DNA of 64,000 bases, from the NCBI GenBank assembly GCA_930367215.1, contig OV884059.1:229027803-229091802 (forward strand), given 5' to 3'. Position numbers and translations under genes: made by a program. Under the pieces are notes generated by a model, which saw only the letters and a program-made list of their open reading frames with translations, did no database searches and had not been told where the DNA came from. Source of the DNA: Pollenia angustigena (taxonomy: Eukaryota > Arthropoda > Insecta > Diptera > Polleniidae). Shown piece by piece: positions 34,720 to 45,724 of this stretch (within the stretch, counting starts at the first letter, position 1; each line of letters opens with the position of its first letter).

Positions 34720-35793
34720 TAGTTAAAAAAAATGATGCATGCAGTGATGGCAATTTTTAAACACATATTGTTTGAAAAACGGCTAAAATTTTGAGTTTTT
34801 AATGAAAACTGACTTTAAAAAATATCGAATTCGATGGTCGTATTTCAATATTGATACATCGATGTATTGGTATTTTAAATATCGGCGATATATATCGATT
34901 ATTTTTTTTTTAAATATCGATATTTTGATATATCGATATTTTTTGCCCACTCCTAAAATAGGGAATTGATTACATAAATAACTAAAAAAATAATGTATTA
35001 TTTTCGAAAGAATAATAATGCATTCATGGGAATCGAGAAAGTAATTTTATTGACACAATAATTATGATTTGATTACCACGTATATTATCACATTTGCAGA
35101 ACAAGGAATGTATTGTTTCTGTTCGTAAAAATTGTTCGTGTTTTTTCTTCTGTTCGGGACAATTATTCGTATTTTTTAGAATTATTTAAGTCATTCCCAG
35201 TATACTTTTAAATAATTTATTACAATCCTAGGACATGTTCTGTGTTAAGAATAATGAGGTCTGGAATCAAATATTTATCAGTATATGTATTACATTCTCG
35301 TTTCCTATTGATTACATTTTCCCGCTGGGGTTTAGTTTGTTCGGTGTTTTCGAGAAAAAATACAAATTTTTTTTCTCATGCTCTCTTTATTTGTGTGAGA
35401 GCATTCGCACATGTGCGGTGCAGCGTTACCGTTGGTGCCACTAAAGTGGCAATTTGCCACTTTTTCGACTGCTTGGATACTATTTGGCCACTTTTACAAA
35501 ATGACCCCAAATGTGGTACTTTTTGTGATTCTAGCCACTTTTTTGATACTTTTTACGTTAGGAAAATATACTTTTTTTCTTTCTGTTTTATTATAACTCT
35601 ATTTTTGTTCTTGGAATCTTGCTTGAAAATCGGTTGAATAAACTTTCTATTAACCTGTTTTATTTATTACGAATAAGACGGTAAAGATATCTCGCATATA
35701 TATAGTGATCGTAAAGCAACTGTTGGGTACCGAAAACTTTTCTTAAATTTGTGTAATTGATATTTAAAGTAAAATCTAAGTTTTTACCAAAAA

Positions 35794-36200
35794 TTGTGTA
35801 AAGAATTGATAATAAGAATTTATATAAAAAACAAAAAGCTCAATATATTGAAGTATTTAGACCCATTATTTATAGTGTCTAATGAAGATATAAACTATTT
35901 GGAATTAGTTTCTGAGTTTAAAGATATTATAACTGACCCAGATGCATTTATGCATGAATTTAAACTTCCAGAGTGTAAAGTAAATGACACGAATTATGAA
36001 CACATATTTAAAATTTCGAATGCTGAAGATTTTTGGCGTGAAATTGGAACATTAAAAAATAGATTTGATGAGTATAGCTGTATATATATTCAAACTTGTA
36101 CAAATTGATCTCTCATATTTTTACGTTGTCACACAAAAGTGTTTCTGCTGAGCGTGTTTTCACTAAGTATGCTTTAATCAAATATAAAGTAAAAAAATAG
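35794..36200 (+). pseudogene. hAT transposase C-terminal relic
   Basis: The open frame at 35794-36108 encodes ILKYLDPLF, then ISNAEDFWREIGTLKN, resembling the region before the dimerisation domain of hAT transposases. After a frameshift at about 36105 the reading continues LSHKSVSAERVFTKYALIKY and stops near 36199. The SxxAERVFS-type motif and hydrophobic spacing are typical of the hAT C-terminal dimerisation domain. The catalytic core is not recognisable upstream. It lies inside a hAT element with intact ends, so it is probably that element's own decayed transposase. Confidence 0.7.
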
Positions 36201-36689
36201 GTTAAAACTAAATCCTTGCGGATCCATGTTTTTATCTTTAAATTTGTTAGATACTAGCTGTTCACGTCTGAACCGAAGGTATCGGATTTCCCATCCCTGG
36301 TTTCCATTTTGAATGATGATGTGCCCTAAGACGAATTGACAACTTGAGGCGGCACTGTCATCATCTATTATATTTTAAATTTTTCTTTTAATTTGTATGT
36401 ATTTATTGTTAGCTTTTTATTATTGTAACTGAAGTCGAATCGTTGTTTAAAAGCCATACTGGACGGCTGTTTTTTTTCTACTCGCGTTTTTAACTTAAAT
36501 TATTTAAATCGTTTAGAAGATTTATATATTATAATAAATTTTGTATTTTTGATTTTTGCATTAAATAAATGGAACCTTTATAACGTTTCGGAAAACAAGG
36601 AAAGTGTTTTTATATTGTTAGAAGTGCTTTTCTTTCGTTTTAAATATCTGTGCTTTTTTCTAGCTCTCTTTCCAGCCTTTTTAATATCA

Positions 36690-36930
36690 CCAAGTTGCTT
36701 GGATACTTGGTGGATATTTTAGCGCTGAATCCCAAAGCCACCATATACACTCCACGAAACGTATCGGCGTTTCGCCCGGACCACGCAATCGGCGTTCTCT
36801 CGGGGAATATACCAAGGTGTTTGGATCCTTGGCTGGTATTTTGGAGCTGTAGCCCAAATCCACCCATATATACAGTCCACACTCGACGAAACGTATTGGC
36901 GTTTCGTCCGGACCTTTACAAGACGTATCG
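36690..36930. repeat. Diverged tandem duplication, about 130-bp unit
   Basis: Two successive units contain GCTTGGATACTTGG / GTTTGGATCCTTGG, a TATTTT segment, AATCCCAAAGCCACC / AGCCCAAATCCACCC and CGAAACGTATCGGCGTTTCG / CGAAACGTATTGGCGTTTCG. The last word is an imperfect palindrome. The block is noticeably richer in G+C than its surroundings. Confidence 0.65.
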
Positions 36931-38271
36931 GCGTTTTTACTAGCCTTGAAGATGGGGTTTTAAGCCAAGACATTTTACGAAAGTATAGAAGTCGTTTTAA
37001 GAAGATTTAATTGTAAAAAATTTGTATGATACTGACCATTTATAAATAACACAGGACGACATTGAAAAAGTTTGTTTAACCATTCCAACTGATTCTTATA
37101 TTTTTTGGAATGCTAAAGACGAAGCAGTTTTCTCCCATCACGTCACATTTATCAGATACACCAATTATTTTAATTTCGGAAGATGTTTTGTACCACAATT
37201 AATAACAAAATCCAGTGTTATAGTTTTGGTCTATAAACCTGATTACAAAAATTTGAAGCAATAATAGACGAAATTGGATAAAAACTAAATGTGCTTTAGT
37301 AAAGAAATTAAAACACTAGCACTTATTTTCAGTAGCATGTATGCATTAATTTGTATTAAAGTGGGGAACTGATTAAATATAAAGTATTTGAAAAAGTGAT
37401 ATTTTCGTTTTTTTGCTATAGGATTTCTTGTTATTATCCGATTATAGCTAAAATTTGTTTTTATTTTCAATACAAATATACGAATGTTCTTGTCGTCATC
37501 GTGGGCCTGGGCCTACAACTTTTGTAATTAGGTTGACTGCAGAGTAAAATTATAAAACTATGGATTTTGTTATTAATTGTGGTACAAATCATCTTTCGAA
37601 ATTACAGTAATTGGTGTATCTGATAAATGTGACGTGATGGGAGAAAACTGTGCTCATATTCGGCCAAAGCATTTCAAAAAACATAAGAATCTGGTGGAAT
37701 GGGCAAATAAATTTTTAAAAAGTTTTGAAATGTCTACCTGTGCAATACAATGTATTCAGAAGGAAAAGTACATGAAATACATTAATATATGTATATACAT
37801 ATAAAACACATTACATAAATATCTTCTATTTGTTGCAACAATGTCATAATCAAAAAAACATGTTTGGCAGAAAACAAGTTTAACGTTTTTGAATCACCAA
37901 AACATTAAAGTAAATATTTTATAAAAATTACTTCTCGAGAGAAATATTTTCAAAATATTTATTTTAGTTTTACAACAAGTGAGCCATTTGTATGTAACTT
38001 TGTATGTCTATTGTAATACGATCATTTGTTTTTTAGTGTATATAATTACTATACAATGTTTTTTGTTATGTTTTTATACCATTTAAAATTATAATAAATA
38101 GAAAAAAAACGTAAAAACTACATAATGTGGTGTACTTATTTTAATTTTTAAAGATGTACCCATTTTTTTTAAATCCTCTTTTTGGTGCCACTTTTTTTGC
38201 AGATAACCCCTTTTTTTGGTACTTTTTTAAAATATCCGACGGTAACACTGGTGCGGTGTTTTGCAGATCTC

Positions 38272-39234
38272 TGGTCTAAACAAAATGTTTGCGGTGCGTT
38301 GCGATTTCTCGTTGCGGGAGAGAAAAATAAACATAATACAACGGAAGACGGCGACGGAAATAGTTGTCATTTTTTGTTTAAATTTTTATTAATATATTTG
38401 TGCACACATTTTGATTATGTTGTTTGTTTTGAATAATAGCTCTGTTCCACATGCATAACGAAACAGTCCGAACTTGCACAAAGTTACCCAAAAGCGTTCC
38501 ACATAACAATTTTTGTGCAATTAAGAGAGTAATTGAGAGAGTAATATTTTTCATTTCCTGTACAAATTTGCACGAACTTTTTCTTTGGGTAAGTTCGGAC
38601 AAGAAAAAACAATCAGCTGTTTGTGTTTACATATGAAGTGATAAATAATTCAGGAAATTTACAAGCAAAAGAAAAAGTTTAGTTTTAATTAAAAAACCAA
38701 ATTTAAGGTTTTTTGCAAAAAAATTAAAGTGGTAAAAACTTTATTGCATACATATTTCCCTTAATCTTTAATATAAAAAAACAAAATATAAAAAATTACA
38801 ATGATGCAAATATTTTGGTTTTATAATGCTATTACTTTTAAGCGTCTAAAATCACTAAAATAGATATTAATTTGAAAAGTAAGCAGCATTAGTATTTGAA
38901 GAAGTGCAAAAATGGTTTTTTGCGTTCCAGCAGTTTTGGGTAATTCTGAAAATTTAGAGAGTAATTTTCATTTTACTCTCATTAGTCCGAACTTGCCCGA
39001 GATCTTGTGGAACACACCTAATGTTGTGAACATAGCCAATTATTCAAAAACTATGGCAGCATCAGAAATAGAACGAGTATCAAAAATTGAGAGACAAGGC
39101 GAATTAAATTCGCTTTGTTGAGAGAGAAAGAAAGTCCGCAATGAAAATAAAATAGATTTTAATTTTATGCCGTTCCGCACTGTTTTTTTACTTCAAAACC
39201 GTATGAAAAACCGCAACATTGTGTTCAGACTCTA
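38272..39234. mobile_element. Element with TCTAAACAAAATGTTTGCGGT ends, nested
   Basis: CTGGTCTAAACAAAATGTTT at the left is mirrored by the complement of AGAGTCTGAACACAATGTTG at the right. The first 110 bp match the repeat starting at 30917. A second inverted-repeat element (about 38440-39018; TGTTCCACA ends, AGTCCGAACTTGC words three times) lies within it. Exact target duplications were not resolved. Confidence 0.6.
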
Positions 39235-39570
39235 ACTCGGTACAGTTATACGACACCGAACCATTAACCAATGCGGGGTGAAAACGCAACAAAAGCAGAC
39301 AAACAAAAACGACCTGTTCGTCCTTAAGAAATAATGACAAAAAGCGCGAGCTGCTTCTCCACTCAGAGCAGTTTTACGAGTGTGTAAAAACTTTTTAAAA
39401 TTTTTATATGTGAAGGGAATAATTTCGAAATTGTTAAACAGGTAAGAAAAAGTTTTAAACGTAATTTTTAAGATATCACGTATATAAATGTGCAATTCAA
39501 TTCGAATCTTTCTGTTCAAGAAATTCGCATAGAAATAATTATAAATATAAATAAAACTTATTTTCTCACA

Positions 39571-39990
39571 CATGGGTAAATCCAAAGTGTTGAACGTGAC
39601 AGTCGTACGCATCCAAAATGCAATAACATTTTAAACAACAAATATTTTTACGTTTTCTTCACCCTTAATTTATAGCACTAAGAAAGCACTGTTATCTATG
39701 CTAAAGTTTATGGAGGGCGCGATTCAAGCCCAAAGATAATGGCAAAAGAAGTAGCGGTTCGAACGTGAAAAAAATAGATGTAGTTTTTGTGGCCATGTAT
39801 TAAAAGGCGTAATTCAGCGAAACATGGCACAATTTTTTAGTCAAACTACTTTCAGAATTTTACGTATCAATGTAACATTAAAATGTTTTTGGATTGATTT
39901 CAAAATCTTCTGTATTTTTTTTATTTAAGCCAAAATCTGTTTCGATACGTGACATTTCGAACGTGAAATTTTTTCCATAATAATTTAACT
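39571..39990. repeat. Dispersed repeat, copy 1
   Basis: About 420 bp (ATGGGTAAATCCAAAGTG, GTTGAACGTGACAGTCGTAC, TTTATGGAGGGCGCGATTC, ATACGTGACATTTCGAACG) are repeated in the same orientation at 63357-63760 with scattered substitutions and short indels. No terminal inverted repeat was identified. Confidence 0.75.
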
Positions 39991-40576
39991 GAATAATGAT
40001 AACAATATCGTAAAATACGGGCATGTTCTAGAAGTTGAAATGAATTAGATTTGAAATCGAGCAAATTTTAAAAACGACCCTGTACTAAAAATTCTTAAAA
40101 CAATTTTTTTTATCAATTTAATGTTTTGAGTACCAATAAGCTTTACAAGAACAACTCTTAAACCCAGAAAAAGCTACGGTAATTTTGTAAATAATTGAAC
40201 TTTAAACCTCGTTAGTTTTCAATTTCACTTCATTTCGATTTCTAGAACATGCCGGATTATCAGCTTTTAATAACTTTTAAATTTTCGGTCACGGTGGACC
40301 TTTTGACGGAAATGCCCATATTTTCATATTTAAAAATAAAACTCGTAATTTTTTCATAATTTGTAATTTATTTTGAAAAATCAATTTCCAATTGAGAACG
40401 TTAATAATTTTGCCACTAAATCTATGTGAAACAAAAAAAAATATATCATAAATAATAAAAAAAAATAACGAAAAATTTTGAAAAAAAATAACACCAATTT
40501 TAAACAACAACAGTGAAACACAAAAAAGGCGGCACTAAAGGAAACACTTTCCTCTTCCTAAACATGCAACAACTGC
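39991..40576. other. Intergenic, downstream of the Q-rich gene
   Basis: AT-rich sequence with no gene recognised. AGAACATGCC and CTAGAACATGCC-type words recur at about 40020 and 40245. A TTTATT (AATAAA on the minus strand) near 40366 could serve the Q-rich gene. Confidence 0.4.
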
Positions 40577-41251
40577 TTAGAAGTTATAGGCTAAATTGCC
40601 ACTTTGGAATTTGACATGCGAGACTTGATCGGCGGCTGAGTATTGCAAACCGTTGCGTGGAGCAGTTGTGGTGGGGGTGGTAGAGGAGGTAGCAGAGGTA
40701 GTGTAGGGGCTGGTGTAGGTGGCTTGAGTAGGAGCTGTGTAGTATTGTTGTTCATTGAGAGCTTGTTGTTGTTGTTGTTGCTGCTGCTGCTGTTGTTGGT
40801 TGCTCAAATAGCTGGCATATTGTTCGGCGGTAAAGTATTGGTTGGCTTGTTGGGTTTGGGCAGCAGGGGTGGGAGTGGCGGTTGGTTGGCTGGAGTAGAG
40901 TTGTTTCAGCAGTTGTTGTTGCTGCTGTTGGGCATACAATTGCTGTTGTTGCTGCTGTTGTTGTTGTTGCTGCGCATAGTAGGCTCTCAATTGTTCAGCA
41001 TACTGCTGTTGAGTAGTTTGGGCTGGTACTTGAGGTTGTTGCTGTTGTTGACGCTGCAAAGCCTGGAATTGTTGCAATGTTTGAGCATAAGGAGAATCAC
41101 CTGCTTGATAAGCAGGTGCTTGTGGAGCAGCGGCAGCTGGACTATATTGAGGTTGTTGCAAAGGTTGGGCATATTGAGTACTAGCAAATTGTTGCTGTTG
41201 TTGTGGCTGATACTGCTGGTATTGAGGGTTGGCAGCTCCCACGGAGGAATA
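40577..41251 (-). CDS. Gln/Ala/Pro-rich protein, main exon
   Basis: An open minus-strand exon of 224 codons ends at a TAA at 40579-40577. A good splice acceptor (TTATCTTATCCATATAG) precedes TATTCCTCCGTG at 41251, so the coding sequence begins upstream in another exon rather than at the GTG at 41242. The protein reads YSSVGAANPQYQQYQPQ, then polyQ runs of 5-12 residues alternating with Tyr/Ala-rich segments (YAQTLQQFQALQR, AEQLRAYYAQ, ANQYFTAEQYASYLSN), a Thr/Ser-rich stretch and a non-repetitive C-terminus (ADQVSHVKFQSGNLAYNF). Both CAA and CAG codons are used in the Q tracts, and the frame is intact for 675 bp, which argues for selection. A possible short first exon is at 41376-41414 (MSGNSAHKCCYGV, donor GTGAGC), but it has no signal peptide and is uncertain. 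I do not recognise the family; a secreted cuticle- or matrix-type protein is a guess from composition. Confidence 0.7.
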   Translation of the reverse strand, partial: YSSVGAANPQYQQYQPQQQQQFASTQYAQPLQQPQYSPAAAAPQAPAYQAGDSPYAQTLQQFQALQRQQQQQPQVPAQTTQQQYAEQLRAYYAQQQQQQQQQQQLYAQQQQQQLLKQLYSSQPTATPTPAAQTQQANQYFTAEQYASYLSNQQQQQQQQQQQQALNEQQYYTAPTQATYTSPYTTSATSSTTPTTTAPRNGLQYSAADQVSHVKFQSGNLAYNF

Positions 41252-41414
41252 CTATATGGATAAGATAATATGAGTTGGTAAATATTTTTAGAGATTTTTT
41301 TTTTTCAAGTTTTTTTTTATTTTAACAAAAAGAGCTGTAACGTTTTTCGTTTATAACGCATTATATTTTGCTCACCACACCATAACAACACTTGTGAGCG
41401 GAATTGCCTGACAT

Positions 41415-42600
41415 CGTTAGCACATTCAATGTCTTTCAATTGTTTTAATTGGCTTTGATTTATTGTTTTCAACGTTTAATTTTTATAAAAAAGTTTTTAT
41501 TATATTTTTATTTTTAGTTTTTTGAATCGCTTTTATAATATGTACATCAATTTTTTTACGTTTAAAAAGATAAAAAAAAAACAATATTATGATAAAAATT
41601 TCCAGGAAAAAGTAATTAAAATTATACAATTACATTGCACAGTGGTATCGATGAGCAATAAATGCTAATTTTTTAAGGGTTTTTAGACTCTGTTAAGGAT
41701 TTACTGTTATCCAAATTTATGTTACTTATGAACCGATGCTGCAAAAGTGATGATAAGCAAGTGTAAACGGGCACTTCCACAGAAGTTCCGTTACGCCACC
41801 AAGCAACTAATCTGATATCTTACACCCATGTTGTAAAAAGTTTTCCTCTCTTTCACAAATATCATATTTGCGATTTGCAAAAAATTCTTTCTTTCGTACA
41901 AAACAAATTCTAAAAATTTGTGTGCGCTTTGCAAAAAAAAAAAAAACATAAATAATATAAAAATTAATCTACGAGTAACAAAATTAAAAAGCTTGATGGC
42001 GTAACGTCACTAAAAGCAGACTTTTCTGTGGAAATACCCATGTCTTTTAATCTTTTAGGAGAGTTTGTAACAAATCTATTTGTAACATTTTACAAAAAAC
42101 ATGAACAACCCATTGATCAATGATTGACATGCCAAATGCTTGTTATAAAAATAATTAATTTCTAATTGTTTCGGTCACATGCAAATTTAAAACAAAAAGG
42201 AAAGTATAGTCGGTTAAGGTCAACCGGACCCAACACCAAAGTATTAACAGCCAAATTTTCTAGAGATCCATGGGTAATCATGGACCTGTCAGAGCTAAAT
42301 TATTAGGTTAAGATGGAAATAAAAGTTCCTTGTGCAGAATATTATCTAGTTTTCTATATTTATATGAGATTGGTTCGTCTTAAAGTGATTTTAGGGAGGG
42401 GGTTTATATTGGACCTAAGAAACCCCCACGGAAAATCACTTTTACTGCCATAATAAAGTTTTAACTGTTGGTATCGAATTAAAATTCGGCTTTAATTACT
42501 TTTAAAGTAGCCCTTATGTCATGACGAATTTTGAGGTGATATGTAGTAAGACAAAAATTGCTGATAATCCACTGAACCAAAAATCCAATGAAAATGTACG
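41415..42600. other. Intergenic or 5' intron sequence, no gene seen
   Basis: AT-rich DNA upstream of the Q-rich exon. It may contain that gene's first exon or promoter, but I cannot place either with confidence. Confidence 0.4.
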
Positions 42601-42603
42601 TAA

Positions 42604-42792
42604 AGCTTCGTACAGACGATGGTCAGATCTTACAATGTTGTCATTAAAATTGCCTAAAAATGTCTTGCAACTGTCTGAACATTGTAAGCTCATTTTCATT
42701 TGGCAGATGTGTAAAATTAATGCATCTGACAATGGCACCATTGTCAGAAAAATTTCAACATTGTAAGATTTGACCATCGTCTGTACGAAGCT
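42604..42792. mobile_element. TAA-flanked MITE, copy B
   Basis: AGCTTCGTACAGACGATGGT and its complement enclose 189 bp between TAA duplications (42601-42603, 42793-42795). Same family as 32382-32610, with a 40-bp shorter interior. Confidence 0.88.
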
Positions 42793-42959
42793 TAAAGCAA
42801 ACAAATTACGTTTATTAAAATATTTTCGTTGGCTCAACGAATTCTTCGTTTATATAATGAAAATTTTATTTTTATTAGGTGTTATTTGCAAGTGGTGTAG
42901 GGTATCATATTATCCGGTCGTCCCAACTTTGTAGTCTCTATTTCTATTTCATTTGTATT

Positions 42960-43470
42960 TGGCAATACACTACATCAGTCAAAAAGTGGGCTGGATTGCA
43001 TAAGTGGGCATGGCACCTCCCATACAAAGACATTGCAGTTTTCTATATATCAAAAGAAGGGCAACAGTCAAAGTATTCAGAAATTGTACAAATAGCTTTG
43101 ATATTAATATAGAACATCTGCCAAAAACTAGGCTCAGTTCTAAAAGTGGGCGGTGGACCTTCCATACAAAGACATTATAAATTTCTTTAGTATATCTGGA
43201 GAGCGGTTGCAGTAAAAGTATGAAAATATGGAATAAAGAGTTTGGTTGTAAATCAAAACATCTGTCAAAAGGTGGACTGAATTGGAGAAGTAGCCATGAC
43301 AGCTTCAATATAAACACATAATAGAATTTTGTATATCTGGAGAACGTTAACAGTAAAAGTATATACGTTTCGATTGAAACGTGTGATATGAAACAAAAAT
43401 GCCATAAATTGAAACAAACAACTGCTTTTCTCACTTAACTGTGTCTGCAACATTTTTGGGTTAGCGAAGC
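42960..43470. repeat. Dispersed repeat, reverse copy
   Basis: Repeating units contain GTGGGC, CCATACAAAGACATT and TATATCTGGAGA at about 42990, 43145 and 43270. These are the reverse complements of the units at 7690-8385. The copy ends near GGGTTTAGCTAGTAC. Confidence 0.55.
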
Positions 43471-43866
43471 GTACAGGGTTTAGCTAGTACTTCATAAAAA
43501 CAACATATGTTTACCTACTTGCTAATTGTTACATTTTCAGCTCAAATTATTTCTGTTGTTTAAATAAACAAATCTATAAAAATGATTTAATCGGTTTGGT
43601 TTTTTATTTAAATAATAAAAGAAATGGCAGATGCATGCAATACCTTATTTATAAAATTAATTATGGAAAAAAATTAAAATTATTACGTTGAACAAATAAT
43701 ATCATAAAAAAATTAAAAAAAACAAAATAGATTTTGCCCCAGTACAAAATTAAAACTAATAAAAGTATGCTGCTGCTCGCAAAGCGATGTCATAAGCAAC
43801 GGCAAGAGTGTGATTAAATAATAGAAAAAAAAATACATTAAAATAAAAAAAATTTTAAGCTACAAG

Positions 43867-44746
43867 ATGTTGCTACGCCTACTAAGAGCCAACCTTTTTA
43901 TAGGCTTTACCATGGCAATTATAACGTTGATGGCTTTAAATGTTAATTGCAAACCACAGGTGCGTATAACGAGACAATTTGAAAGCAGTATAGTGATTTT
44001 AATGGAGACAATTGTTTTAGGGAAAGGATTCCAATTACCTAGAAAATATAGCCAACAAGGCTAAAAATGTAGCTAGTAAGGTTCGCGAAAGAATTGAAAA
44101 TGTTGCTGGCAAGATTAGCGAAAGAGGTGGCTTTGGCAAAGGCAAATCCGACTCTTATTCTGGCACCGCGGCAGATTTAGGAAATCATGGTGATAGTATA
44201 CGTAGAAAAAGAAGCTTCGAGGACTTTCAAATAAAAGAGGGCGAGTTCATAGGAGAAGAATTCTTGTTGGCTTTACCTCCTAAACAACAACATTTACACA
44301 GAGGAAAACGTTCTCCTTGTAATCACGGTGGAGGTGGAACTGGTGCAGGCGACACAGGTGCAGGTATTGATGATGGTGACTACACTGATTTAGCCGAAAG
44401 GCGTCGTCGGGCTATAGCCCGCAAACGTGCAGCAGCCAGGAAAAGGGCGGAGCAAAACAAAAACACTCGCAAGTCTACCAACAGCCGGAAAAAATTGGTT
44501 AATGATGATGATAATGCTGAAGATACTGCAAATGACGTTTTGACACGTCGCAAACGTCAATCTGAAGTAGATGATTTGAATGGAAATATGATAAAAACTA
44601 GCAAGGATTTTTCAGAGCAGGCTCAACAAGCTGTCGACCAAATTCGAAATATTTTTGAGAATTTCATGTATTCAGTGAATGAAATGGCTCAAAGAATAAA
44701 ACAGTATATAATTGGCCAAAATTCAACAGATACAGATGAAATTTAG
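43867..44746 (+). CDS. Secreted multi-site furin-type precursor, two exons
   Basis: Exon 1 (43867-43959) begins with ATG and encodes MLLRLLRANLF plus a hydrophobic core up to NVNCKPQ, a clear signal peptide. The donor is CAG/GTGCGT. A 61-bp intron ends ATTGTTTTAG at 44020, and exon 2 (44021-44746) continues in phase 0, giving 272 aa. The mature part has a lysine-rich helical region (about 37-66), basic processing sites at 92-95 (RRKR), 125-128 (RGKR), 158-161 (RRRR) and 207-210 (RRKR), a Gly-rich linker (134-146), an Arg/Lys/Ala-rich stretch (158-189) and a C-terminal amphipathic helix (about 225-262). A glycosylation sequon NST lies at 265-267. AATAAA occurs at 44747 and 44804. The basic sites predict proprotein cleavage in the secretory pathway. 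The family is not recognised. The gene at 53011 has the same plan. The exon structure is well supported; the function is unknown. Confidence 0.85.
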
Positions 44747-44752
44747 AATAAA

Positions 44753-45005
44753 CTTATTATTATTATTTTCCAATTATCCGTTTTACCATGGCGAATATAG
44801 CAAAATAAATACTTATATTATTAGCTTATCTTTGAAATCTTTGTTTTATTTTAAAAAATAAGGAGATTTTTTGGATCTTTAAGAGAAATTAAAATAAAAA
44901 ATCGAAAATGCGTTTTTAATCATTCTGCAACAGTTTCCATTATTAAAAGTCCAGCTTTATATTAATTAAGGAAGTTCACAACAGCATTTTAAAATATATC
45001 TTATA
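44753..45005. other. Intergenic, polyadenylation region
   Basis: Short AT-rich stretch after the precursor gene; AATAAA at 44804-44809 is a second possible polyadenylation signal. Confidence 0.5.
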
Positions 45006-45465
45006 GCCTTTTCACACTTGTCAACATTTAACATCAATTTGCGAACATGTTGGAATTTTCCCATAAGAAATACGTAGGGCTAAAAATCAAAATTTTTCAA
45101 CATCTTTACAGAATGTTACTATCTCATTTTGTTCCCTTTTACATTTTTCGATTCTTTTAGTGTCATCACTAGAAAAGTGGAAATAAATTCTGTTATTATT
45201 GTGGCATCCCTGACAAAATGAAAGTTGCTTTGAAAGCAGCGTTACCATCTCTCAAGTTTTTTTCTTTTTTGCAAGCCTTATTTTGCTTAATTTTGCCGAA
45301 ATTATTAAACAATATGAATTAGAAATACATTTTGGTGTTATATTTTTAAATGTTGACACTTTTGTAGAAAAAAAGTATTTAAAAAAAAAAATAAAAGTTT
45401 TTTTTCAGAAATGGTGACATTTTTTTTATTGATAGTAGATGTTAGATGTTTCAAGTGTGAACGCG
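45006..45465. mobile_element. MITE with TTCACACTTG ends
   Basis: GCCTTTTCACACTTGTCAAC on the left and the complement of ACGCGTTCACACTTGAAACA on the right delimit about 460 bp, with TTAACATC / GATGTTAGATG further in. Target duplication not resolved, ends approximate. Confidence 0.6.
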
Positions 45466-45724
45466 TATTTCACATTTTTAACATCTTTCATTCGTTCCTC
45501 CGAAATGCATGCAAGTGTACAAAGGGTATTAATAAAGTGACGTTTTAATTTAATTCTTTAGTCCCAATTTAAAAGTCTGAAAAGCATGTTATTTCTAATA
45601 TGGCAATATGGTAATGGCATTATAAAACAACTAAAAACTGTCAGCGCAGCTGTAGTTGTGGGTTCACATATCAAATATGTCAAACTCGGATTAGAAAAAT
45701 TTTGTTATTTTTATACTTTAATAT

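Larger units (their letters stand above)
31547..34955. mobile_element. hAT-like element with TAGGGATGGGCAA ends
   Basis: TAGGGATGGGCAAA and the complement of TAGGAGTGGGCAAAAA are flanked by AAATAAGG/AAATAGGG (31539-31546 and 34956-34963), an 8-bp duplication with one mismatch. Both subterminal regions are made of ATATCGATATATCGA repeats. The interior has an inverted-repeat unit (31818-33716), a TAA-flanked MITE and a pogo-like MITE, and no transposase. Confidence 0.72.
31529..35329. mobile_element. CCCAGCGGGAAAAT-ended element, split by a hAT-like element
   Basis: CCCAGCGGGAAAAT at 31529 is mirrored by ATTTTCCCGCTGGG ending at 35329, with GTT on each side. After removing the nested hAT-like element, the left arm reads on into TTGATTACAT, which pairs with ATTGATTACAT beside the right end. 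The deduced original length is about 380 bp. A related end (CCCAGCCGGAAAAAT) is at 59276. Confidence 0.6.
35421..38250. mobile_element. hAT element flanked by GTGCGGTG
   Basis: The ends CAGCGTTACCGTTGG and the complement of CAGTGTTACCGTCGG are flanked by the 8-bp duplication GTGCGGTG (35413-35420, 38251-38258). The left subterminal part repeats GCCACTTTT and TGGCA words and the right part CCCTTTTT/GGTGCCACTTTTT. A decayed hAT transposase piece lies at 35794-36200. An inverted pair at 37125-37210 and 37564-37650 (CACGTCACATTTATCAG) and a GC-richer tandem duplication occupy the rest. Confidence 0.82.

Noticed and set aside
37577..37804. 75-aa frame with Cys/His residues, considered as a BED finger
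   Set aside because: Half of the frame lies in an inverted repeat with 37125-37210 and the Cys/His spacing does not fit a BED finger.
38272..39234. 69-aa frame at 38912-39121 considered as a gene
   Set aside because: It spans the end of a nested inverted-repeat element and carries no recognisable motif.
40643..41263. 206-aa plus-strand Leu/Ser/Gly-rich open frame
   Set aside because: It is the antisense of the polyQ exon; CAG/CAA repeats read as leucine runs on the other strand.
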